From Candidatus Hodarchaeota archaeon (GTDB lineage Archaea > Asgardarchaeota > Heimdallarchaeia > Hodarchaeales > Hodarchaeaceae): a stretch of 8,662 nucleotides of DNA. The translations under genes were made by a program, and so were the position numbers. Location of the stretch: the NCBI GenBank assembly GCA_016839665.1, contig JAEOTU010000087.1, positions 1 to 8,662 on the forward strand, given 5' to 3'. Below the pieces are notes generated by a model that saw only the letters and a list, made by a program, of their open reading frames with translations, had not been told where the DNA came from and did no database searches. Each line of letters starts with the position of its first letter. The stretch's first letter is position 1. Shown one piece after another: positions 1 through 5,505 of the stretch.

Positions 1-2
1 AC

Positions 3-833
3 AATGATAATCTGAAGGGAGATCATGGTCAGTCGTTTTATATTTCCATAGGTGATGAGAATATTCTTTTTGATACTGGAGCTAAATCGGAAATTCTATT
101 ACATAATATGAATGAATTAGGTATAAACCCGAATGATATTAATAAAATCATCTTATCTCACGGTCATTATGACCATACTCTTGGATTACCTGGATTGTTA
201 GACTCTATAGACCCAAATAATCCAATACCAGTATATGGACATCCGTCGTTAACTGAAAAAAAGCTGATTAAGATTGCTTTGGTAAAAAAGAACATTGGAT
301 TTCCAGAATTGTCGGAGGAACAACAAAAAAAGATCGATCTACAACTTACAAACGAACCAGTTGAATTAGCTAAAGGATTAACCTCAACAGGGGAAATTTC
401 AACCCGTCCACATCGTGATGGAAGAGAACCTAATGCGTTCCATCAGTCTGGTGAGAACTTGGAAGTCGATCCCGTATTAGATGACCAATCTGTGGTGTTA
501 GACACTAAAGAAGGTCTAGTTCTAATAACAGGGTGTTGTCATGCAGGACTGTTAAATACCTTAGAACATGTAAAGAAGATGAACGATAAACCGTTTAAAG
601 CGATAATTGGGGGAACGCATATGGTTAGATTTTCCAAATCAGAAGTAGAACACGTAGCAGATGTCTTAGAAAAGGAATATGGACTTCCAAACCTTTATTT
701 GAATCATTGTACAGATCATATTCCTATACCTTTTGTAAAGAAAACTCCAGTCACCAAAATTTTGAAAGAAAGATTTGGAGATGAGAAAGTCAGGACTTGT
801 CATGTGGGAACTGAATTAACGTTTGAAATCTGA
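3..833 (+). CDS. MBL-fold metallohydrolase, COG1237 type (5' partial)
   Basis: The reading frame is open from the window edge, so the first internal ATG (108) is not the true start. The residues before it include the conserved strand ending ILFDTG, which belongs to the fold. The metal-binding motif SHGHYDH is at codons 52-58 (about 156-176). Further conserved pieces are GCCHAG (531-548, third metal-binding His), IGGTH and the late NHCTDH. This pattern fits the COG1237 branch of the metallo-beta-lactamase superfamily. Some members of that branch are annotated as dihydropterin ribofuranosyl-aminobenzene phosphate synthases of tetrahydromethanopterin synthesis. The family is seen directly; the substrate cannot be read from sequence. 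Probably only 20-30 N-terminal residues are missing. It is a soluble enzyme, expected to bind two zinc or iron ions. The stop TGA is followed by a 224-base spacer, so it is not clearly in an operon with the next gene. Confidence 0.9.
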   Translation, partial: NDNLKGDHGQSFYISIGDENILFDTGAKSEILLHNMNELGINPNDINKIILSHGHYDHTLGLPGLLDSIDPNNPIPVYGHPSLTEKKLIKIALVKKNIGFPELSEEQQKKIDLQLTNEPVELAKGLTSTGEISTRPHRDGREPNAFHQSGENLEVDPVLDDQSVVLDTKEGLVLITGCCHAGLLNTLEHVKKMNDKPFKAIIGGTHMVRFSKSEVEHVADVLEKEYGLPNLYLNHCTDHIPIPFVKKTPVTKILKERFGDEKVRTCHVGTELTFEI

Positions 834-1057
834 GAATTCTTATTCTTCAAAGCACAGGGGGGATAGATCAACTTACATTGTGGATATCTTTAATTTGCAA
901 TCTTTAAGTATCCTTAACTTATGGCCTTTCGCCCCTTGATTTATTTCGTTATACTGGAGAATACAAGATAAAAAAGCATTGCTGAAAATTGTTACCATCA
1001 GGTTTTTAAGTAGGTGCACCTAACTTCTACTTAGAGAACAATAAGGGTAGAAAAGAA
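834..1057. other. Intergenic spacer between hydrolase and small helical protein
   Basis: No convincing ORF is present on either strand. The spacer contains weak TATA-like stretches (GTTATACT near 950, GATAAAAAAG near 967). At its right end is a palindromic element, annotated separately. It probably carries the promoter of the 1058 gene. Confidence 0.5.
1007..1033. promoter_or_regulatory. Palindromic element, possible operator or hairpin
   Basis: AGGTGCACCT (1012-1021) is a perfect 10-base palindrome. It sits inside the near-symmetric AAGT-AGGTGCACCTA-ACTT. In addition, TAAGTAG (1007-1013) pairs exactly with CTACTTA (1027-1033). The element ends 24 bases before the GTG start of the next gene, where a repressor site or 5'-UTR hairpin would act. 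The function is inferred only from symmetry and position. Confidence 0.35.
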
Positions 1058-1381
1058 GTGATTAAAAACCCAAAAAAAGAAAATGCTTTAACTTGTATGC
1101 CTAAATTTGATAATCCAAAGCACATTGAAGAGAAAGTTTCAAGAGTTCTTATGGAATTACTAGATTTAATAGGAAAATACAAAGCAAAGCGTAACTATTG
1201 GGAAATGAACCTCAAATCTAACAACGATCCCCGAGAACACGAATTTTATTCAATTATCGCTCGTCTAACCATGCTAGATCTGATGGTCATGGATCTAGAG
1301 CATTTAAACCAGCTTTTAATGGAAACTGATGAATTTGCAGAACGAGATGTGGAAGTATATAGTTCCGCTCTTCAGATGTAA
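1058..1381 (+). CDS. Small helical protein of unknown function
   Basis: This is a 107-residue ORF starting with GTG. An alternative in-frame ATG at 1097 would give 94 residues beginning MPKFDNPKHIEEKV. Neither start has a strong ribosome binding site, although an AAGGG-like stretch lies upstream of the GTG. I do not recognise a family. The sequence is charged and almost entirely predicted helical. Leu/Ile/Met are regularly spaced through the segments around residues 24-45 and 65-92, which suggests a helical hairpin or small bundle. There is no signal peptide, membrane segment or cysteine cluster. It stands alone, between the hydrolase and the convergent Ras-fold gene. It could be an adaptor or small DNA-associated protein, but nothing in the sequence establishes that. 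Confidence 0.6.
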   Translation: MIKNPKKENALTCMPKFDNPKHIEEKVSRVLMELLDLIGKYKAKRNYWEMNLKSNNDPREHEFYSIIARLTMLDLMVMDLEHLNQLLMETDEFAERDVEVYSSALQM

Positions 1382-1431
1382 GTTGCAAAGGCCCGAATAT
1401 TCAATCATTGTCTCATTTGGTTGGAGGTAGT

Positions 1432-1479
1432 ATGGTTTATTATCCAGATTTTACTGATGAACTTCTCAAAATAAGGTGA
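1432..1479 (+). other. 15-codon ORF with strong Shine-Dalgarno, possible gene remnant
   Basis: ATG at 1432 follows GGAGGT (1423-1428) by 3 bases, and the frame runs 15 codons (MVYYPDFTDELLKIR) to TGA. A strong ribosome site before such a short frame suggests either a microprotein or the surviving 5' end of a lost gene. The spacing is shorter than usual and no family is recognisable. The spacer from 1382 to 1501 holds nothing else that I can support. Confidence 0.2.
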
Positions 1480-1501
1480 AATAACTTTCTTGTTTGAATT
1501 G

Positions 1502-2044
1502 TTAACCAAGAGATAGATCACATGAACCCTGGGTCATTGCTTGGAAATATGAAGAATTAGAGACAATTGATCTAATAATCCTATCAAATGATTGCAAATC
1601 ATCTTTATGGATTTGATAATAATTGATTTTCTCTTTTTTACTGAAATTCTGAATTTTTGAGCTATTATAATCTCTATTTTTCTCAAAAAGTTCAAGAAAA
1701 ATCATTTGATATTCAGAAAAGGCTTCATTCTGATGAATTTCATAATAAAGTTTTTTTGATGCCAGATAGGATGAGTCGTATATCATATCAAAAATGAAGA
1801 TTACTCCTATTGCCCCGCGATAATATTTCATTCTCGACTTTACATCAGAGTGTTGGCTGAAAAGGTGGCTTAAATAAAGAGTAATGAGGAAATCAGTCGC
1901 TTCGATGTCTTTCACATAATTATAATAACCTGGCTCAAGTAACTCACCCTTTGGCTCATCCCCCGTATAATTCTGAAGAAGATTACGTGCAATTTTATCT
2001 GGATTACTTATTACACTTATCTTTATAGGTATTTGAGTTGTCAT
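1502..2044 (-). CDS. Ras/Rab-fold pseudo-GTPase lacking nucleotide-binding motifs
   Basis: This 180-residue protein follows the Ras-superfamily layout. The key segment is YYRGA (residues 74-78) followed by GVIFIFDMIYDSSY (80-93) and KKLYYEI (97-103). It aligns without gaps to the typical Rab stretch YYRGA-GIILVYDVTDRESF...KKWLEEI. Upstream, IKISVISNPDKIARNLLQNYTGD occupies the place of beta-1, the P-loop and helix 1, but the GxxxxGK[S/T] consensus is gone (SNPDKIARN). The WDTAGQE switch II position reads SHLFSQH, keeping only the Gln. The NKxD position is degenerate (FEKNRD). The end, INYYQIHKDDLQSFDRIIRSIV, matches the last strand and helix of the fold, where SAK would sit. There is no C-terminal prenylation Cys motif. 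The ORF is uninterrupted, arguing against simple decay. ATG 2044 has a weak GAGG nearby. It lies 24 bases after the ketopantoate-reductase-like fragment, on the same strand, and probably shares its promoter. Family by alignment from memory; loss of GTP binding is inferred. Confidence 0.62.
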   Translation of the reverse strand: MTTQIPIKISVISNPDKIARNLLQNYTGDEPKGELLEPGYYNYVKDIEATDFLITLYLSHLFSQHSDVKSRMKYYRGAIGVIFIFDMIYDSSYLASKKLYYEIHQNEAFSEYQMIFLELFEKNRDYNSSKIQNFSKKEKINYYQIHKDDLQSFDRIIRSIVSNSSYFQAMTQGSCDLSLG

Positions 2045-2068
2045 TGCCTCTGTCTCTTTGCTTTGTAT

Positions 2069-2176
2069 CTATCTCAGCCAGATCTTGGTAACCACTGTAA
2101 CATCTACTTCATTTTTTGCTAAATTTGCTGCGATTGGACCGCCAACTGCACCTATACCAATAACTGCAACTCTCAA
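2069..2176 (-). pseudogene. Ketopantoate reductase-like (PanE/ApbA) N-terminal remnant
   Basis: A TTG-started frame (GGAG ten bases upstream, 2187-2190) encodes 35 residues: LRVAVIGIGAVGGPIAANLA, then KNEVDVTVVTK, then a stop. The GxGAVGG Rossmann motif followed by the second strand VDVTVVTK is typical of the N-terminus of 2-dehydropantoate 2-reductases, which are normally about 300 residues. After VVTK the frame ends at TAG. The adjacent frame reads YQDLAEIDTK, which resembles the next helix of that family, suggesting a frameshift. The remainder of the gene is absent, and the Ras-fold gene begins 24 bases downstream. The TTG is the only plausible start because an in-frame TAA lies six codons upstream of it. 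A short functional peptide cannot be excluded, but it could not form a whole enzyme. Confidence 0.7.
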
Positions 2177-2215
2177 AGAATAACCACTCCGTTAATATTC
2201 AACGAATGAAGATTA

Positions 2216-2226
2216 CAATTTATAAT
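2216..2226 (-). promoter_or_regulatory. TATA-like box for the panE remnant / pseudo-GTPase unit
   Basis: On the minus strand this reads ATTATAAATTG. A transcript starting about 25 bases on would begin near 2193, just before the GGAG and TTG start of the remnant. The stretch is nearly symmetric, so it may also contribute to the divergent acetyltransferase gene. No other promoter is visible for the pseudo-GTPase. Confidence 0.4.
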
Positions 2227-2260
2227 ATGGGAATACTTTTTTACGTTTTTCATTTAACCG

Positions 2261-2269
2261 GTATTAAAA
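2261..2269 (+). promoter_or_regulatory. Possible TATA box for a leaderless GNAT transcript
   Basis: GTATTAAAA is centred about 24 bases before ATG 2290, and no Shine-Dalgarno precedes that ATG. This is the arrangement expected for a leaderless archaeal transcript. The element is weak in an AT-rich region. Confidence 0.35.
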
Positions 2270-2289
2270 TCGAATTTCTGGTTATTTAA

Positions 2290-3201
2290 ATGAAGACAAT
2301 TTCTCGTGGTTACAATATTGATGAAGATTTTACATCTATTATGATATTTTTATATGAAACTTTTAAGAAAAACGATTCCTATAATAATTGGTTTCCAGAT
2401 CGCTTTGAAAATAATCATGATAACTGGGTAGATGATATTAGAATCTGGGAAGAATATAACGATTCCATCACACCCTCAAAGAAAAGAATTGTAGCTGTAG
2501 CTAATCCAGAATCATTTACTGATTACTATATCCAAATTGATCCTGTGTATAGTTTTATCGAACGAGAAATACTAATTTGGATTGAACAGCACTGTTTAAG
2601 GAAGAAGAAAGCCTCAAACAAAAAAGAACAGTTAACTATTCATACAATTGAGGGAAATTCTGCTCGAGAAAAGGTTTTAACCGAGCTTGGTTATGTTAAA
2701 GGAGAAGTAGCTACCTATCTCAGACTACGTCCTGTAAATTCACCCATTCCAGACTTTTCTTGCCCAGAAGGCTTTGAAATTAGAACGATTAAAGGAAAAT
2801 CAGATTATGACCAACTTGCAGGATTAATCAGATTGATTTTCGGTCACGGTGAGTGGTTTAACGCAAAGGTCTTGGAGGGGCTAGCTCGCTGTTCTTTCTA
2901 TAATCAGGATCTCGATCTAGTTGCTATTGCCCCAGATGGTTCAATTGCTTCTTTTTGCACTTTTAGAATGGATCCTAATAGTAAAATAACCAACCTCGAA
3001 CCAATGGGAACTCATCCCAAATATAGAAAATTAGGTCTGGCAAAAGGATTAATTTCTGAGGGTCTTAGACGCGCTATGAAGTATAATCCTACCTTTTTCT
3101 ATATTGGTGGGGCCGCTAACACACCTGCTGCCAACCGATTATATGATTCGGTTGGTTTTACTGAAAAATTGGCAGAGGACTCTTGGTATAAAGAAATTTA
3201 A
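2290..3201 (+). CDS. Tandem GNAT-fold N-acetyltransferase
   Basis: This 303-residue protein most likely transfers an acetyl group from acetyl-CoA to an amine of unknown identity. The C-terminal half (about 160-303) is a standard GNAT domain. It contains VAIAPDGSIASFCTFRMD (beta strands), then motif A as LEPMGTHPKYRKLGLAKGL (236-254). There the R246-K-L-G249-L-A251 turn is the acetyl-CoA pyrophosphate loop. It ends with NTPAANRLYDSVGF (277-290), the usual motif B region. The N-terminal half (about 1-145) has a weaker GNAT-like ending, EGNSAREKVLTELGYVKGE (121-139), but no good CoA loop. It is probably a degenerate copy, as in other two-domain GNAT proteins such as mycothiol synthase. There is no signal peptide. 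ATG 2290 appears leaderless. The gene converges with the dehydrogenase, separated by 33 T-rich bases. Confidence 0.85.
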   Translation: MKTISRGYNIDEDFTSIMIFLYETFKKNDSYNNWFPDRFENNHDNWVDDIRIWEEYNDSITPSKKRIVAVANPESFTDYYIQIDPVYSFIEREILIWIEQHCLRKKKASNKKEQLTIHTIEGNSAREKVLTELGYVKGEVATYLRLRPVNSPIPDFSCPEGFEIRTIKGKSDYDQLAGLIRLIFGHGEWFNAKVLEGLARCSFYNQDLDLVAIAPDGSIASFCTFRMDPNSKITNLEPMGTHPKYRKLGLAKGLISEGLRRAMKYNPTFFYIGGAANTPAANRLYDSVGFTEKLAEDSWYKEI

Positions 3202-3234
3202 GGTTCTGAATTCTATTTTTCTATAGGATTTGTA
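3202..3234. terminator. Short T-rich region between convergent genes
   Basis: CTATTTTTCTAT lies between the stops of two convergent genes, with no hairpin. Archaeal termination commonly uses T-rich tracts, so this could serve the acetyltransferase transcript. Confidence 0.3.
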
Positions 3235-4266
3235 TCAATATTCATGTTCTAAATCCACTACATTGAGGAAGGTACTTTCACCCCGATTAAATCGCAGAAT
3301 GTTTTCAATTACTTCATTCCATCTTTCTAGATCATTAAAGGGAGAAGCAGCACGGTGTGGAGACAGAACAACATTATCTAGAGTATGAAAGGGAAGAGTA
3401 AAGGGGTATTTTCGTCCTTGATCATCGGGGTCTGGGTTATAGTTATACCAAACATCAATCGCCGCTCCTGCTATTTCTTTCTTTTGCAACGCCTGAAACA
3501 GACTCTTTTCATCTACAACAGAACCTCGACTCACGTTGACTAATAATCCGTCGGTTCCTAAGCTTTTTAATTCTTCTTTTTTGATCATTCCAATAGTTTT
3601 GGTTGTTTCAGGGACAGCTATAATCAAGATGTCTATCTCATCTAAAAACTCTAGTAGATTGTTGGGGAAATACTTTTTTGTGGATGTTGGCATTTCCTCT
3701 TCGTTCTTAGACCAATTACGACGTAATATAGAGAATTCAATGTTAAAACCTTGAAGAAACCGATGCACCTTTTTATTAATAGCTCCATAACCTAATAAAC
3801 CGATTTTTCTGTATCTAAGGGGAAATGACATTGCATCTGCATCGCCTCTCCGCCACTTTCCTGATTTCATCCAGTTGTGGTGAGGGATAATTCTATTCAT
3901 TAAGGCAAGAAGCATCGCAACAACATGTTGAGCCGTGAAATAACTATTTCCGTGTCCGTTTATGAGAATGACTTCACGGGATTGATTAAGTTCTCTAAAG
4001 AAATCGATGTGATGTTTGATACCTACTCCAGGATTAATATAAAGTTGCATTTTTGTGGCAGCTAGCTTTATCTGATCAGGTACCCTCCAGCCAACCATAA
4101 TATTTGCCTTCGGAGCTAACTCTAGAAGAATTTCCTCAGATACCTCTTCAGGAAATATTAAGTCAAGTTTGGGAGCATGATCTAAATGTTCTTGGAGATA
4201 GGTTTTAAGACGGTCATTAACGTCCCATGTGAATAAAACAACAGTATCTTGATGACTTGATGACAT
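3235..4266 (-). CDS. D-isomer-specific 2-hydroxyacid dehydrogenase family protein
   Basis: This 343-residue cytosolic oxidoreductase should interconvert a 2-hydroxyacid and a 2-oxoacid with NAD(P)H. I chose ATG 4266 because GGAG (4276-4279) lies nine bases upstream; a TTG at 4290 would add eight residues and lacks such a site. NAD-binding motif: IGLLGYGAINKKV (155-167), where the third glycine of GxGxxG is Asn164. The end of the second strand reads ILRRNW, with Arg rather than Asp, hinting at NADP preference. The catalytic Arg is R247 in NVSRGSVVDE, and the His is H304 in LSPHRAA. The usual DVFxxEP acid motif is replaced by DVWYNYNP (271-278), so the conserved Glu is missing. Phosphoglycerate, glyoxylate or lactate specificity cannot be assigned. 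It is the downstream gene of a pair with the cysteine-rich membrane protein, 24 bases away. Confidence 0.88.
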   Translation of the reverse strand: MSSSHQDTVVLFTWDVNDRLKTYLQEHLDHAPKLDLIFPEEVSEEILLELAPKANIMVGWRVPDQIKLAATKMQLYINPGVGIKHHIDFFRELNQSREVILINGHGNSYFTAQHVVAMLLALMNRIIPHHNWMKSGKWRRGDADAMSFPLRYRKIGLLGYGAINKKVHRFLQGFNIEFSILRRNWSKNEEEMPTSTKKYFPNNLLEFLDEIDILIIAVPETTKTIGMIKKEELKSLGTDGLLVNVSRGSVVDEKSLFQALQKKEIAGAAIDVWYNYNPDPDDQGRKYPFTLPFHTLDNVVLSPHRAASPFNDLERWNEVIENILRFNRGESTFLNVVDLEHEY

Positions 4267-4290
4267 AATTCTCAACTCCAAAGAGACCAA

Positions 4291-4971
4291 TTAGTCAACC
4301 TGATAACCAGCTTTCTCCCACGCTTCACGCATGATTGGATTCTTCTTGAGATAGGCATCAACAAGGTTTTTGGGTACAGAGTTTAACGGACAGGAGAAGT
4401 TCACACATGTAGGACAAATTTTCTTATGAAGAAAAATAAAGAATAAACCTCCTCCTAATGTACTAAGTACAATTAAGGCCCCTAAAACAAGAATAATGAA
4501 GTTAATCTCCGGTTCGTCTATCCATAAGTGATAAAGTCCCCAAAGCTCTGCTATTACTGGAAATGCAACAAAGAATAGTGCGCCACCAAGAAACCCTAAT
4601 TTTTCCCATCTATTCATAGGTTCTGGATGGTAATTCCATAATTTTATTGTACCGTGGTTCGCTAAGCAATGGAGAGTCCTTCCTTCTTCAGCATAATATG
4701 GACAATGACTGCAGAGAACACGGATTTCAAAAAATCCAAAGAAAAAAATCCAGAAAACGGCATAAATAATTATTGGTAACCAGCTTACTAACAGTCCGAC
4801 TAATAGAAGACCCATTCCTCCTGATATCATTGCAAGGGAACCTCCTTTATAAAATCGTATTAGTAACGAACGATTCCATTTACAATCTAATTCTCCCTGT
4901 ATGGTACAATTCATACAATCAGCTTCTTGGTCCCATGTGCAGGTAATCTTAGAGTCTTGAGTCTTTATCAT
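4291..4971 (-). CDS. Four-helix membrane protein with three cysteine clusters
   Basis: This is a 226-residue membrane protein that I cannot place in a characterised family. Hydrophobic segments lie at about 43-62, 64-82, 123-146 and 156-181. Ten cysteines fall in three hydrophilic patches: C11/C19/C22/C30 before the first helix, C87xxC90 with H101-C102 in the middle loop, and C186xxC189 with C194 after the last helix. With four helices all three patches would lie on the same side of the membrane, so they could jointly bind iron-sulfur clusters or zinc. The middle loop (LCSHCPYY...LHCLANHG...KLWNY) and the tail (CPTCVNFSCPLNSVP) look strongly constrained. GAGGA (4979-4983), seven bases before ATG 4971, is a good ribosome site. 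It is cotranscribed with the dehydrogenase downstream, suggesting that electron transfer or sensing may be linked to it. That link is inference. Confidence 0.75.
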   Translation of the reverse strand: MIKTQDSKITCTWDQEADCMNCTIQGELDCKWNRSLLIRFYKGGSLAMISGGMGLLLVGLLVSWLPIIIYAVFWIFFFGFFEIRVLCSHCPYYAEEGRTLHCLANHGTIKLWNYHPEPMNRWEKLGFLGGALFFVAFPVIAELWGLYHLWIDEPEINFIILVLGALIVLSTLGGGLFFIFLHKKICPTCVNFSCPLNSVPKNLVDAYLKKNPIMREAWEKAGYQVD

Positions 4972-5037
4972 GATTGTATCCTCATTAGCTTCGGATGATA
5001 ATTAGACGGCAATTGGGAAATTTGCCATATCTTTCTA

Positions 5038-5048
5038 GATAAAAAAGT
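5038..5048 (-). terminator. T-tract after the 72-residue gene
   Basis: On the minus strand the sequence reads ACTTTTTTATC, about 50 bases past the TAA at 5097 and before the next minus-strand gene. There is no hairpin. It is consistent with an archaeal oligo-T terminator. Confidence 0.3.
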
Positions 5049-5096
5049 TTTGTTTTACCGTCGGTTTCCGCTTATCAAGAAATCTTCTTTTTTTTC

Positions 5097-5315
5097 TTAC
5101 AATAGAAGGATTATAATTATGGGAATGAATATACCCAAAAACACTACCAGTGTTAATGGGCATAATTCTCTTTCTCTTTGCCTCACTAGAACAAAACAGT
5201 CTTTGCAATATGTTTGTGGTATTACAATAGCTGGCGGAATAAAAATCGAACGTGTAAACTCTCTCCCATCTATTTCCTGTTTGCAATGATGACATCTTGT
5301 CAAATTACTTACCAA
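5097..5315 (-). CDS. Small zinc-binding-like protein with C-terminal membrane anchor
   Basis: This 72-residue protein has C8xxC11 and C37xxC40 spaced as a zinc ribbon or treble-clef pair (CHHCKQEIDG and TYCKDC). A further C52 is followed by about 20 hydrophobic residues at the very C-terminus (LTLVVFLGIFIPIIIILLL). That is the layout of a tail-anchored protein with its zinc domain in the cytoplasm. The cysteine pairing is the main reason to prefer this frame over the overlapping frames on both strands. The start is TTG 5315, or TTG 5303 four codons later; an in-frame TAG lies just upstream and neither has a clear ribosome site. It is divergent from the CDF fusion gene, with a shared upstream region. 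I do not recognise a named family. Confidence 0.6.
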   Translation of the reverse strand: MVSNLTRCHHCKQEIDGREFTRSIFIPPAIVIPQTYCKDCFVLVRQRERELCPLTLVVFLGIFIPIIIILLL

Positions 5316-5505
5316 ATGTTAGTTCTACTTTGATTCATTATTTTGATTATACATCTGAGTTATAGAGTATATATACCAAAGGATATCGGAATCCAACACT
5401 TTAATTGTTTGATTTTTTAGAGAAGGAAAATGTCAATCCTTTCTTTTCTGCCAATATAATTATTTTTAAACAAGAAGCTCGCATTTTTATGACCTGTCTC
5501 GAGAC
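5316..5505. promoter_or_regulatory. Divergent promoter region
   Basis: This spacer lies between the 72-residue gene and the CDF fusion gene. GTATATATAC (5367-5376) is a perfect palindrome and a good TATA box for the minus-strand gene, with an expected start near 5345. AATATAATTATTTTTAAAC (5453-5471) is the best TATA candidate for the plus-strand gene. A 9-residue ORF after GAAGG (5430-5459) is present but too short to support. Confidence 0.45.

Noticed and set aside
108..833. Hydrolase gene starting at ATG 108
   Set aside because: The frame is open back to position 3 and encodes the conserved ILFDTG strand before this ATG, so the gene is cut by the window edge.
3536..3754. 72-codon plus-strand ORF
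   Set aside because: It lies wholly inside the dehydrogenase gene on the other strand and shows no protein family features.
4267..4290. TTG 4290 as start of the dehydrogenase
   Set aside because: ATG 4266 has GGAG at the right distance, and the extra eight residues overlap the ribosome site.
5035..5295. Overlapping ORFs at 5035-5295 (-) and 5050-5289 (+)
   Set aside because: Their translations lack motifs, whereas the 5097-5315 frame has paired CxxC motifs and a membrane segment.
5430..5459. Nine-residue ORF with GAAGG upstream of the CDF fusion
   Set aside because: Too short to separate from chance in an AT-rich spacer, although an upstream regulatory ORF is possible.
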